Assembly: GCA_021773835.1 (NCBI GenBank)
Contig: JAJFJQ010000028.1
Coordinates: 310,001 to 374,000 of the forward strand
Source: Gammaproteobacteria bacterium
GTDB taxonomy: Bacteria; Pseudomonadota; Gammaproteobacteria; Ga0077536
Length of the DNA: 64,000 nt
Direction of reading: 5' to 3'
Shown here: positions 7,047 to 16,038 of the stretch, piece by piece
Layout of the letters: each line of letters starts with the position of its first letter
Position numbering within the stretch: position 1 is the first letter of the stretch
Notes under the pieces: generated by a model
Told to the model about the DNA's origin: nothing
The model's input: only the letters and a program-made list of their open reading frames with translations
Database searches by the model: none
Position numbers and translations under genes: made by a program

Positions 7047-9959
7047 ATGCCCGGTCTCCGTCCGCGAAGATGGCGCGAATCCCTCGAGATGCGGCAAATT
7101 AACCACGATATTCCGACACTTCTGCACGACGAGATTGAACGCTTCACCGAGCGCTTCTTTGCCGCCTGCCAAGCAGCCCCTCTCAATATTTCTGCGGTTG
7201 ACATCATTTCTGTACAACGGGCGTGGGCCGTCAGTCCGTTCATCGCCGAGGTGGCGATCACCGATCCAGTATGGTTCGTTGACGAAATCGTTAGTGCCAA
7301 CGAATCACCGCGGGAAACAACGCATTATCTAAATGCACTAGCGAATGGATTCGCAGATGCGGACGAAGCCGGCGCTTTCTCTTTAATCCGTCGTGTTCGC
7401 AACCGAGAACTCGCTCGCATTGCATGGCGCGATATCGTGTGTGGTGCTGCGGTCATGGAAGTTACAGCCGAACTTAGTGCATTGGCAGATGCGTGTATCG
7501 TGAACGGAGTGTCGTGGGCTTCAGAACAGCTTGCGGATCGTTTTGGACGTCCTTGTGCTAGCGATGGCAAACCCGTTTCAATGAACGTCATCGGCATGGG
7601 CAAGCTCGGCGCGAACGAGCTGAACTTCTCTTCAGATATCGATTTGATCTTCACTTTTCCCGCCGCCGGATCGACTCAAGGTGGCCGCCGAGAAATTTCT
7701 AATCAAGAGTATTTCGACAAGCTTGGTCAGCGCTTAATAGCATTGTTGAATGAAAAGACCGGCGATGGCTTTGTCTTTAGAGTCGACATGCGCCTGCGCC
7801 CATTTGGTGACAGCGGTCCTTTGACCTCAAACTTCGATGCCTTGGAACACTACTACCAGTTGCACGGTCGCGATTGGGAACGTTATGCCATGATCAAGGG
7901 CAGGATCATCACCGGCGCCCCTCATGAGCAAGACAAACTCCAGGCCATGCTCAAGCCCTTCGTCTACCGCCGCTACCTGGACTTCGGCGCGCTTGAAGCC
8001 GTGCGCGAAATGAAGGCCTTGATTGATAGCGAGGTTCAACGCCGGGAATTACAAGACAACGTGAAACTCGGCTCCGGCGGAATCCGCGAAATCGAGTTTA
8101 TTGGGCAGACCTACCAACTGATCCGCGGCGGTCGTGAGCCGAGTTTACAAAGGCGTGAAATTGTACCGGTCATCGAAGCTTGTGCCGCCCTAAATCTTAT
8201 CGACCTCGCCGATGCACGCGCACTCGTAGAAGCTTATTATTTTCTGCGCCGAACGGAACATCGGCTGCAGCAAGTCGGTGACCATCAAACCCATCAATTG
8301 CCGCATGAGGACATAGAACAGGAACGCCTCGCGTTCGGCATGGGCTATCCTTCTTACGAGGCTTTTGCGGCGGCACTGTCCGCGCATCGCGACAATGTAC
8401 GGCGTTGTTTCCGCGAACTGTTGAGCCCGGACGAGAGCACCAGCGCCACCCCCGCGGAAGATCCATCCAGCGCCGCGGCACTGTGGAAAAATCAGGAACA
8501 AGACCTGGACGGCCTGGCGGCGCTCGGCTTCGACGAACCAAGCGTCAGCTACGAGGTCATTGAGCGGTTAAGGGAACCGCGGTTCCTCGCACAACTGAGT
8601 CGCGAGGCGCTCGACCGGCTTAACCGTGTCATGCCTCGGCTGATTGAGGCGACCGGCGAACGTACGCGCAACACCGCCACCTTGGCACGCTTGGCCGAAC
8701 TCATTGGGGCAATCGCACGGCGTTCGGTGTACTTGTCACTCCTAGCCGACCATCCCGCAGCCTTACACCGACTTATCGACTTGTACGATAGAAGTCCCTG
8801 GATTGCGCGGCAAATTACCCAGCACCCGCTCCTGCTCGATGAATTGCTCGATCCCCGGGTTTTATTTGCTCCTCCCGGTCGCGACAAGCTAATCGATCAA
8901 CTCGGCACCAAGCTTGCTGCGCACGCGCCGGACGATATTGAACGGATGATGGATACCTTGCGCGATTTTAAAAACCAGCAAGTATTGCGGGTTGCCGCGA
9001 GCGACATGATGGATCAATTTCCCGTTGCCGAGGTTAGTAATCAACTGTCTTTTATTGCCACCGCGCTATTGCACCATGCGCTTGAAACGGCCGAACACGT
9101 CATGCAAGCAAAACACGGCGAACCCTGTTGCATCGTGGACGGCGAGTCTAGGAAGGTGGCGTTCGCGATCGTCGCCTATGGAAAGCTCGGCGGCTTGGAA
9201 CTCGGCTATGGATCCGACCTCGACCTAGTTTTCCTACATGACGGTAGCGGCGAAGGACAAGTAACCAACGGGCCAAGGTCGGTCGACAACAGCGTCTATT
9301 TCACCCGCTTAACCCAACGCATCATCCATTATATGAGTACCCAAACCGCGGCCGGCCGGGCGTATGAGATCGATACGCGGCTGCGACCAAGCGGAGAATC
9401 CGGGCTACTTGTCAGCTCGGTATCCGCCTTCCGGGAATACCAACTAAACAGCGCATGGACGTGGGAACATCAAGCGTTGATTCGTGCCCGTACTGTCGTT
9501 GGTTCGCCCGATGTCGCGGCTGAATTCGACCGTGTGCGTAATGAAACCCTGGCTCGAAGTCGTGACGAGCAAAAACTTCGGGCCGATATAATCGAGATGC
9601 GCGAACGTATGCGTAGCGAACTCGACCGATCTGATGCAAGTTTCTTCGATTTAAAACAAGGTGTCGGAGGTATCACTGATATCGAATTTATGGTGCAATA
9701 CGGCGTCCTGCGTTGGGCTCACGATCATCACGAACTTCTAGCGTTTACCGATAACCTGCGGTTGCTCGAAGTCCTCACTCGCCTTGGGTTTCTAAGCGCT
9801 GAGGGTGGCGCGACATTGCACGATGCCTATTTTGCGTATCGAGCCGAGATCCACCGATGCGTCCTGCAGGAAATCGATGGATTGGTTAGCGATGCAGCAT
9901 TCCGTAAACACCGCACCGCCGCTACGAAACTTTGGCAGGAAATATTTAACACGCACTAA
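7047..9959 (+). CDS. glnE: Glutamine synthetase adenylyltransferase/adenylyl-removing enzyme
   Basis: 970 residues, close to the usual 946 of E. coli GlnE. It has two nucleotidyltransferase domains in tandem. The N-terminal deadenylylating domain carries GMGKLGANELNFSSDIDL near residue 183; the C-terminal adenylylating domain carries YGKLGGLELGYGSDLDL near residue 711. Each shows the G-S-D-x-D metal site. The enzyme sets glutamine synthetase activity in response to PII and glutamine. Start uncertain: ATG at 7047 gives a 14-residue basic leader, and ATG at 7089 (MRQINHDIP) is also possible; neither has a strong ribosome site. It is followed by ilvE after 48 bases, a linkage I recall from Pseudomonas. 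Confidence 0.97.
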   Translation: MPGLRPRRWRESLEMRQINHDIPTLLHDEIERFTERFFAACQAAPLNISAVDIISVQRAWAVSPFIAEVAITDPVWFVDEIVSANESPRETTHYLNALANGFADADEAGAFSLIRRVRNRELARIAWRDIVCGAAVMEVTAELSALADACIVNGVSWASEQLADRFGRPCASDGKPVSMNVIGMGKLGANELNFSSDIDLIFTFPAAGSTQGGRREISNQEYFDKLGQRLIALLNEKTGDGFVFRVDMRLRPFGDSGPLTSNFDALEHYYQLHGRDWERYAMIKGRIITGAPHEQDKLQAMLKPFVYRRYLDFGALEAVREMKALIDSEVQRRELQDNVKLGSGGIREIEFIGQTYQLIRGGREPSLQRREIVPVIEACAALNLIDLADARALVEAYYFLRRTEHRLQQVGDHQTHQLPHEDIEQERLAFGMGYPSYEAFAAALSAHRDNVRRCFRELLSPDESTSATPAEDPSSAAALWKNQEQDLDGLAALGFDEPSVSYEVIERLREPRFLAQLSREALDRLNRVMPRLIEATGERTRNTATLARLAELIGAIARRSVYLSLLADHPAALHRLIDLYDRSPWIARQITQHPLLLDELLDPRVLFAPPGRDKLIDQLGTKLAAHAPDDIERMMDTLRDFKNQQVLRVAASDMMDQFPVAEVSNQLSFIATALLHHALETAEHVMQAKHGEPCCIVDGESRKVAFAIVAYGKLGGLELGYGSDLDLVFLHDGSGEGQVTNGPRSVDNSVYFTRLTQRIIHYMSTQTAAGRAYEIDTRLRPSGESGLLVSSVSAFREYQLNSAWTWEHQALIRARTVVGSPDVAAEFDRVRNETLARSRDEQKLRADIIEMRERMRSELDRSDASFFDLKQGVGGITDIEFMVQYGVLRWAHDHHELLAFTDNLRLLEVLTRLGFLSAEGGATLHDAYFAYRAEIHRCVLQEIDGLVSDAAFRKHRTAATKLWQEIFNTH

Positions 9960-10007
9960 TATTGCGACCAGCTGGGTATGTGGGACACGCCCTAGGAGAC
10001 GAACAAA

Positions 10008-10928
10008 ATGAGCTACGCCGATAGAGACGGCGTGATTTGGATGGACGGCGAAATGGTGCCGTGGCGCGACGCCCAAGTTCACGTTTTAACCCACACATTG
10101 CATTACGGCGTTGGCGCCTTCGAAGGGATCCGTGCCTATAAAACACCACAAGGTACGGCCATATTCCGTCTCGACGATCATGTGCGGCGCTTGTTTGAGA
10201 CAGCGCATATCTTGGAGATGCCAATTCCATATAGTCGTGAGCAAATCCGCCAGGCGTCTATCGACAGCGTGATCGAGAATCAACTCGACACCGCCTATAT
10301 TCGGCCGTTGGTCTATTTCGGCTCGGAAGGCATGGGCCTCCACGCGGAGAATCTTTCGGTCCATGTGAGTGTTGCAGCGTGGGTTTGGGGCGTCTACTTA
10401 GGGACCGATGCGCTGACCCAAGGGATCCGGATTAAAACTTCTTCCTACACCCGGCATCTTGTCAACAGCGTGATGTGTAAGGCGAAGGCCTGCGGCAACT
10501 ACATCAATTCGATTCTTGCCTTACAGGAAGCTGCCCGCGACGGCTACGACGAGGCGTTGTTGCTAGACAGCGACGGTATGGTTGCAGAGGGCAGTGGCGA
10601 AAATATATTCATTGTGCGCAATGGCGTCATCTATACGCCTGAATTAACCTCGGCACTCGAAGGCATCACGCGTGACACGGTCCTACAGCTTGCCCAGACG
10701 GAAGGCTATGACGTGATTGAAAAGCGGATCACTCGAGATGAAGTTTACATTGCCGACGAGGCTTTTTTTACCGGTACCGCTGCGGAGGTCACCCCTATCC
10801 GCGAGCTCGACAATCGCACTATCGGTGCAGGCACCCCGGGGCCGGTTACGCAGCAGCTGCAATCTGTCTACCTCGATCTCGTTGAGGGCCGCCACCAAGG
10901 CTATAACGATTGGTTGACGGTGGTGTAA
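10008..10928 (+). CDS. ilvE: Branched-chain amino acid aminotransferase
   Basis: 306-residue class IV PLP aminotransferase that interconverts Leu/Ile/Val and their 2-oxo acids. Seen: WMDGEMVPW at the N-terminus, HYGVGAFEGIRAY near residue 36, the lysine-containing segment MCKAKACGNYINSI near 158-171 (the PLP lysine), and SGENIFIV near 198. Length matches E. coli IlvE (309). AGGAGA lies 8 bases before the ATG. It sits between glnE and the surface-glycan genes. Confidence 0.95.
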   Translation: MSYADRDGVIWMDGEMVPWRDAQVHVLTHTLHYGVGAFEGIRAYKTPQGTAIFRLDDHVRRLFETAHILEMPIPYSREQIRQASIDSVIENQLDTAYIRPLVYFGSEGMGLHAENLSVHVSVAAWVWGVYLGTDALTQGIRIKTSSYTRHLVNSVMCKAKACGNYINSILALQEAARDGYDEALLLDSDGMVAEGSGENIFIVRNGVIYTPELTSALEGITRDTVLQLAQTEGYDVIEKRITRDEVYIADEAFFTGTAAEVTPIRELDNRTIGAGTPGPVTQQLQSVYLDLVEGRHQGYNDWLTVV

Positions 10929-10966
10929 CGGCAGCGACCCTATAAAACGGCTCCAACGGCAAACCT

Positions 10967-11896
10967 ATGTTGGTGGTATGGCGACTGCACGACGGCAAAC
11001 CCGGGCACGATCGCCAAAGCCTCGGCTTGGTCCAAGCACTCGATGCTCTCACCCCTATCGAGTCGTTTACGTTTAAGGTTCCCACTCAGCAAGCATCGAT
11101 CCGTCAATTTCTAACACGCCGAGTGGCATTCGCTACCGCAGCCCCGGCACCCGACCTCATTGTCGGCGCTGGCCGGCGTTGCCAATGGCCTATGTTGATT
11201 GCCAAGCGCGCGCGCGGAGGCAACACAATCTATCTTATGAAGCCGCATCTACCGCGTCGGTTTTTCGACCTTTGTTTGGTCCCACGACACGACCAAGTTC
11301 CGGCAACACCGCACACGGTTGTCACTGACGGAGTGCTCAATGATATTTCGCCATCCCTCTCGGGTGGCAACGAAGGTCTGATCCTGATTGGCGGACCATC
11401 GGACCATTATGCTTGGGACCAAGAGCAGCTAATTCTACAAGTTCGCGCCATCGTGGACGCGGACCGTGCGAAAAAATGGACCATCGCCGATTCAAGGCGA
11501 ACACCGCCACCGACTAGCGATGCGCTTAGAACGCTAGCGCAAGACAATATCGCCGTCATCGATCATCGCGAATCCGCCCCCAACATAATATCCGAGCAAC
11601 TCGCGCGAACGGACGTTGTGTGGGTGAGTTGCGATAGTGTGTCGATGGTCTATGAGGCGCTTACAAGTGGTGCGGCGGTGGGTGTGATCGAAATTCCAGC
11701 CAAGCGCACGGACCGGATCACCAGGATCATCGCTGATCTCTCTGCGCGAAAATTGATCACGACCCATACTGAATGGCGCCGTGGAAATAAATTACATGCG
11801 TCTGCTCCTCTCGCTGAAGCTGCACGCTGCGCCAAGATTATTTTGGCGCGTTGGGACCCAAATGCGCGTCGATTGCGCGCGGATCTGCCACAGTGA
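10967..11896 (+). CDS. ELM1/GtrOC1-like putative glycosyltransferase
   Basis: 309 residues. The N-terminal segment LHDGKPGHDRQSLGLVQAL and the later WVSCDSVSMVYEALTSG and GVIEIP segments match the family annotated as mitochondrial fission ELM1 / GtrOC1 (DUF1022), which has a GT-B-like fold. In bacteria these genes usually sit in LPS or O-antigen loci, as here between ilvE and a GT4 glycosyltransferase. The mitochondrial name refers to plant homologues and should not be read as function. Sugar donor and acceptor are unknown. Confidence 0.8.
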   Translation: MLVVWRLHDGKPGHDRQSLGLVQALDALTPIESFTFKVPTQQASIRQFLTRRVAFATAAPAPDLIVGAGRRCQWPMLIAKRARGGNTIYLMKPHLPRRFFDLCLVPRHDQVPATPHTVVTDGVLNDISPSLSGGNEGLILIGGPSDHYAWDQEQLILQVRAIVDADRAKKWTIADSRRTPPPTSDALRTLAQDNIAVIDHRESAPNIISEQLARTDVVWVSCDSVSMVYEALTSGAAVGVIEIPAKRTDRITRIIADLSARKLITTHTEWRRGNKLHASAPLAEAARCAKIILARWDPNARRLRADLPQ

Positions 11897-12005
11897 AGAA
11901 ACGTCGAGCAGCGGTCTACGGTATAGATCATCGTTCAAATCGAAGACGCATTCACCGACCGTTGCTATCAGCGCGTCACCAAAGATGCCAAAGGTGCGAG
12001 CCCCG

Positions 12006-13130
12006 ATGACGCTGACCGTGATGCAATTGCTGCCGGCATTGGAGGTTGGCGGGGTCGAGCGTGGAACACTGGAGATTGCCGCCGCGCTGGTAGCGAACAA
12101 TCACCGCGCGATTGTTGTTTCTGGCGGCGGTCGTCTAGTCGAGGAACTAGAATCGCTTGGCGCGACCCATATCGAATGTGCGATCGGCAACAAGAGTCTG
12201 CGCACCATCGCGTGTATTCGACGTTTGCGTAATATTGTTGAGCACGAGAACGTCGATGTGTTACATGCACGCTCGCGCCTTCCGGCTTGGGTCGGATATC
12301 GTGCACTAGCCGGCATACACGCGCAGCGTCGGCCTCGTTGGGTAACAACGGTGCATGGTCCGTATACCGTCAACGCCTATAGCCGGATCATGGTCAGCGG
12401 CGAGCGCGTGATCGCCATCTCCGAATTCATCGGGGATTACATTCGAGATAACTACCCGGCGGTGCCGGCCTCTCGGATCCGCGTGATCCCTCGCGGGATC
12501 GATGACACAAGGTATCGGCACGACTACACCCCTGACCCTGCGTGGCGGAAGCGTTGGGCAGAGCAGCATCCGGAATTAAGCGGCAAACGCCTACTTGCGC
12601 TACCAGGTCGCCTCACCCGATGGAAGGGGCAGGAAGCGTTTATTGCGTTAATCGACGCTCTCAACGCTCAAGAGATACCAATCCACGGATTGATCGCCGG
12701 TGGCGCCACCGGATCGTCGCGCAAATTCGAAGCTGAATTAAAATCGCTCGTCGCCCAGCGGAAGCTTGAGCACAAGGTCACGTTTCTTGGCCGAAGCGAT
12801 GATCTACGCGAGATCCTACACATTGCGGATATTGCGTATTCTCTAACGCTGGCACCGGAAGCCTTTGGACGCACGACAATCGAGGCCTTAGGTCTTGGCA
12901 CCCCAGTTATCGGCTACGATCATGGCGGCACTGGAGAAATACTACGGCAAGTCTTCCCCCAAGGCTTAGTCCCACCGCAGGATATTGCCGCCGTCGAAGC
13001 GACCACTCGTGCCTTCCTCACCGCGCCGGTCGCCGTACCACCGCAGCATCCGTTCACACTGGCCCGCATGCAAGAGGCCACCATTAAAGTCTACGAAGAG
13101 CTAGGCGCCAGGGGATCCCACCGCGCGTAA
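12006..13130 (+). CDS. Glycosyltransferase family 4
   Basis: 374 residues from ATG 12006 (AAGGTG 9 bases upstream); ATG 11985 is an alternative, and a longer frame back to 11781 would overlap the preceding gene by 116 bases. GT-B fold: N-terminal LLPALEVGGVERGTLEIA, C-terminal donor-binding half with LPGRLTRWKGQEAFI and the retaining-enzyme motif PEAFGRTTIEALGLGTPVIG (E-x7-E). It probably adds a sugar to the lipid A-core or another surface glycan. Its 3' end overlaps the convergent sulfotransferase-like gene by 40 bases. Confidence 0.85.
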   Translation: MTLTVMQLLPALEVGGVERGTLEIAAALVANNHRAIVVSGGGRLVEELESLGATHIECAIGNKSLRTIACIRRLRNIVEHENVDVLHARSRLPAWVGYRALAGIHAQRRPRWVTTVHGPYTVNAYSRIMVSGERVIAISEFIGDYIRDNYPAVPASRIRVIPRGIDDTRYRHDYTPDPAWRKRWAEQHPELSGKRLLALPGRLTRWKGQEAFIALIDALNAQEIPIHGLIAGGATGSSRKFEAELKSLVAQRKLEHKVTFLGRSDDLREILHIADIAYSLTLAPEAFGRTTIEALGLGTPVIGYDHGGTGEILRQVFPQGLVPPQDIAAVEATTRAFLTAPVAVPPQHPFTLARMQEATIKVYEELGARGSHRA

Positions 13131-13918
13131 TCGTAACCGAAAGTCGAGTGTAGGAGGTTTGAACAAACCAAGCTGATAAACGCCCGATCCTCGGCGCCGT
13201 ACGCACTCAGGGGGTCCGCGTCCTGCTGATTGATTTCGCCCGGGGGCCGTGCCGGATCGGAGCGCTCGGCCATCGCCGATTTGGAAGCTGCCTTGACGCC
13301 ATGGTCAATATTCTCTGACGTCAAGGGGATCGATAAGTACTGGGCGATCCTTTCTAATTCAGCATGTGGTTGTTCGCGCAGATCTTCGTAATGAACTACG
13401 TGGCAATTGCCAACGTCAACGACGCGTCCCCATGCGTTCAAAAACCGGATACACCACCAGATATCGCTATTAAATCGGCGACCAGAAGGGTCACCCCGAA
13501 GGTATTCGGAGAACGTGATCGCGTAGCGCGCCTGCCACTTCCTGTAGTTCGACGCGAGGCAAGCACGTAGGTCGCGAACCAAAACGACGCACGGGGGAAG
13601 TTGCAACACGCTTAAAGTGATCGAATTTCGAAAAAGTAACGGCGCGACCGTATGACTACTTTTAATGCGAGGGATCTGTGTATAGATCTCCGGATCCTTA
13701 GGTCCGCCAATGATGTCGTTTGCATGATTGAATTGTGGTGGTGGAATTTCATAGTACGCAGCCATGGCGCTCGCAAGCATGAATTTGAGCCAATGCGTTC
13801 CACCTTGATGCATGCTCACGATCACGCCGTCCGCGCCGCGCAAGCGCAACAGCGAGTAATTGCTCAACTCGTGTCTTAGGCGGTGAAGGTGGTATTGCTT
13901 GGTGGGAAGCGTCGGCAT
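13091..13918 (-). CDS. Sulfotransferase-like protein
   Basis: 275 residues from ATG 13918; the open frame continues upstream to 14104, but that part is low-complexity and overlaps the divergent GT9 gene. Residues 36-44 (MHQGGTHWL) occupy the place of the PAPS 5'-phosphosulfate loop (typically PKSGTTW); the usual Lys is replaced by Gln. Residues 113-125 (LVRDLRACLASNY) match the 3'-phosphate loop with Arg115 and Ser123. This suggests a carbohydrate sulfotransferase or a relative with changed donor binding. Its place among glycosyltransferases suggests modification of a surface glycan. Confidence 0.65.
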   Translation of the reverse strand: MPTLPTKQYHLHRLRHELSNYSLLRLRGADGVIVSMHQGGTHWLKFMLASAMAAYYEIPPPQFNHANDIIGGPKDPEIYTQIPRIKSSHTVAPLLFRNSITLSVLQLPPCVVLVRDLRACLASNYRKWQARYAITFSEYLRGDPSGRRFNSDIWWCIRFLNAWGRVVDVGNCHVVHYEDLREQPHAELERIAQYLSIPLTSENIDHGVKAASKSAMAERSDPARPPGEINQQDADPLSAYGAEDRAFISLVCSNLLHSTFGYDYARWDPLAPSSS

Positions 13919-13957
13919 GGCTGGGCAATCGTCATAGTCACCGTGATCGTAACGTGA

Positions 13958-14968
13958 ATGCCGGGCGCCGTCGCGCACAAGTGCCGCGTTATAATCTCGC
14001 CCTTGAACATTTTGATCATCAAGCTCGGGGCGCTTGGGGACGTTGTCATGGCGACTCCGCTGATCGCCGCTATTCAGCGCGCGCACCCGGACTACACGGT
14101 GCACTTGCTAACGAGTGCACCCTACCGATCTATTTTTACCGATTGGCCCGGTCTACACCTCACCAGCCGACCGCGTCGAGGGCTAAGCAATCTAGTTCGA
14201 ACCTTACGTTGGATCCGGCAGCTCCGGTGCGCGCGGATCTATGACTTGCAGGGCAACGATCGCACCGGGCTATTGTGCGCCCTGTCCGGATCGCCAATAC
14301 GGATCGGCAACCATCCGCGTTTCCCCTATACCCACCACCCACAAAGTGCTTGGACAGGTCAATCCCATATCTTTGAGCGGATGTTAGAGGTGCTCGCATC
14401 TGGAGGTGTCGAAGGCGTTGATCATCTTCCACAGTTACCGATCAGCGATCCTGATCGCGCTGCCGTGGCAGCATGGGCAGATGCGCATGATTTACAAGAG
14501 CGTCGCTATGTATTGCTGCACGCGCACGCAAGTCCGTCACGGCCTGAGAAAAGGTGGCCGTATTTCGAATCGCTCGGACAGCGACTATCCACTTACGGAC
14601 TCACCCCGATCTGGGTCGGAGGACCCGACGACGCTACGGAAAATCGGCGATTGCGCGAGCTTGCTGGCGGCCTCGATGCAACGGCCGAGTTCAGTCTGAC
14701 GGCGTTGGCGCAACTGGCCCGGCGCGCCCGCTTTGCCGTCACCAACGATTCGGGACCGATGCATGTACTGGCTGCAGCGGGGGTCCCTGTATTCGGCCTT
14801 TTCGGCCCAAGCGATTGGCGTCGTAACCATGCCCTTGGCCAACGTGAACACGTGATCGCTTGTGTTGAATGTATTGAAGAATTTCGCGGGCAAGCCACCG
14901 CCGCGTGCCTCGATCAGATCTCCTGTGACATGGTGTGGAGCCACCTCGGCGACTCAGGCGTTCTGTGA
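13958..14968 (+). CDS. Glycosyltransferase family 9 (heptosyltransferase-like)
   Basis: 336 residues from ATG 13958. The family-typical N-terminus (ILIIKLGALGDVVMATPL) begins only at residue 18, so a TTG at 14003 may be the true start; a TATAAT at 13990-13995 just ahead of it would make that mRNA almost leaderless. C-terminal motifs AHASPSRPEKRWP and VTNDSGPMHVLAAAGVPVFGLFGPSDW are the GT9 donor-binding signatures. Homologues transfer heptose to the LPS inner core. Its 3' end overlaps the convergent GT4 gene by 15 bases. Confidence 0.85.
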   Translation: MPGAVAHKCRVIISPLNILIIKLGALGDVVMATPLIAAIQRAHPDYTVHLLTSAPYRSIFTDWPGLHLTSRPRRGLSNLVRTLRWIRQLRCARIYDLQGNDRTGLLCALSGSPIRIGNHPRFPYTHHPQSAWTGQSHIFERMLEVLASGGVEGVDHLPQLPISDPDRAAVAAWADAHDLQERRYVLLHAHASPSRPEKRWPYFESLGQRLSTYGLTPIWVGGPDDATENRRLRELAGGLDATAEFSLTALAQLARRARFAVTNDSGPMHVLAAAGVPVFGLFGPSDWRRNHALGQREHVIACVECIEEFRGQATAACLDQISCDMVWSHLGDSGVL

Positions 14969-16021
14969 TCCAATGTCGGGTTCTATCAAGCTCTCGTAAA
15001 GTTCAAGATACTGGGCAACAACGGCGCCGGCACTGTAGTACTGCTCAAAACGTTTTTGCGCCGCCACCGCCCGCGTAACGGCTTGCTCGGGCTCGGCGGC
15101 TGTTTTTTTTATTGCCGCAGCCAATGCATTCGAGTCCTCCGGGTCGACCAAAAGGGCAGTATCGTCATCCAAGAATTCGCACGGCCCATCGGTGCGGGTT
15201 GCGACAATTGGGATACCTAACGCCATTGCTTCTAGGCATACGATTCCGAAAGGTTCATCACGTGATGACAACACAAACACGTCGGCCTGCTTCAGGCACT
15301 TTTGGATGTCATCTTGCCAACCGACGAAAGTGACGATGTCTTCCAGCTTCAATTCGCGACTTAGGCGCTTTAATGGCGTGCTCTCGGGACCCGACCCAGC
15401 GAGTACTAAGGTCACCTCTAAGTTGTCGTTCCGATTTGCGGCAACAGCTTGTAGCAGTAGGTCGAAGCCTTTTTTGCGAACGAGTCGTCCCACGCCAACA
15501 ATTCGGAGCACGTCTCGCTGCTGCCTCGGCCGCCCACCGTCGATATCCGTAGGTCTAATTGCGGAAAAGTTTGGAATGCGCAAGATACGGTAATCGGGCA
15601 CGCCTTGAGCTCGAAGATACGCTTGCTGTCGTTGGGTCGTTGGGACGAGCGTCGAAATCGCCTGATAGTATTTCAGGTTCACATAATTATGGGTCTTGGC
15701 TACGCTGGGGATCCGTAGGCTGCGAGCTGCGGGACCGGCAATTCGTGCCGCACGGGCAAGATGCATCTGCGCAATATCCGCGTCGAAATTTTCTAAATAC
15801 CGCTTTATCTTACGACGTGCAAACGGATCCCATGATCCGCACACAGTCAGTGATCGGACCGTAATACCGTCGATCTGCTGGATCAACCCTAGCGCCTTCG
15901 ATCGACGTTCGCAGATGGCCAATACCTCGTGCCCACCGCGAGCAAGCGCGTGGCAGAGATCGACAAATGAGCGCTCCGCGCCGCCGAACCGCTTAGCCAG
16001 CATTATTTGGGCGATCCGCAC
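14954..16021 (-). CDS. Glycosyltransferase family 4
   Basis: 355 residues. N-terminal MLAKRFGGAERSFVDLCHAL and C-terminal VGVGRLVRKKGFDLLL and SSRDEPFGIVCLEAMALGIPIVATRTDGP give the GT-B fold and the E-x7-E of retaining GT4 enzymes. It is the last gene of a minus-strand group with two GT9 genes and the DUF6165 gene (17-base gap to the upstream GT9). Probably an LPS-core or capsule hexosyltransferase; specificity cannot be read. Confidence 0.85.
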   Translation of the reverse strand: MRIAQIMLAKRFGGAERSFVDLCHALARGGHEVLAICERRSKALGLIQQIDGITVRSLTVCGSWDPFARRKIKRYLENFDADIAQMHLARAARIAGPAARSLRIPSVAKTHNYVNLKYYQAISTLVPTTQRQQAYLRAQGVPDYRILRIPNFSAIRPTDIDGGRPRQQRDVLRIVGVGRLVRKKGFDLLLQAVAANRNDNLEVTLVLAGSGPESTPLKRLSRELKLEDIVTFVGWQDDIQKCLKQADVFVLSSRDEPFGIVCLEAMALGIPIVATRTDGPCEFLDDDTALLVDPEDSNALAAAIKKTAAEPEQAVTRAVAAQKRFEQYYSAGAVVAQYLELYESLIEPDIGSQNA

Positions 16022-16038
16022 CGTCGAAATTCTTTGAC

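Noticed and set aside
11781-12005. Upstream extension of the GT4 gene
   Set aside because: Overlaps the ELM1-like gene by 116 bases; the added residues are unlike the family N-terminus.
13919-14104. Upstream extension of the sulfotransferase-like gene
   Set aside because: Low-complexity Arg/Asp-rich translation antisense to the GT9 gene; the ATG at 13918 is adequate.
15256-15275. CACGTG-centred palindrome TCATCACGTGATGA as a third parS
   Set aside because: Flanks do not match TGTTNCACGTGNAACA; it lies inside a GT4 gene and only the CACGTG core is shared.
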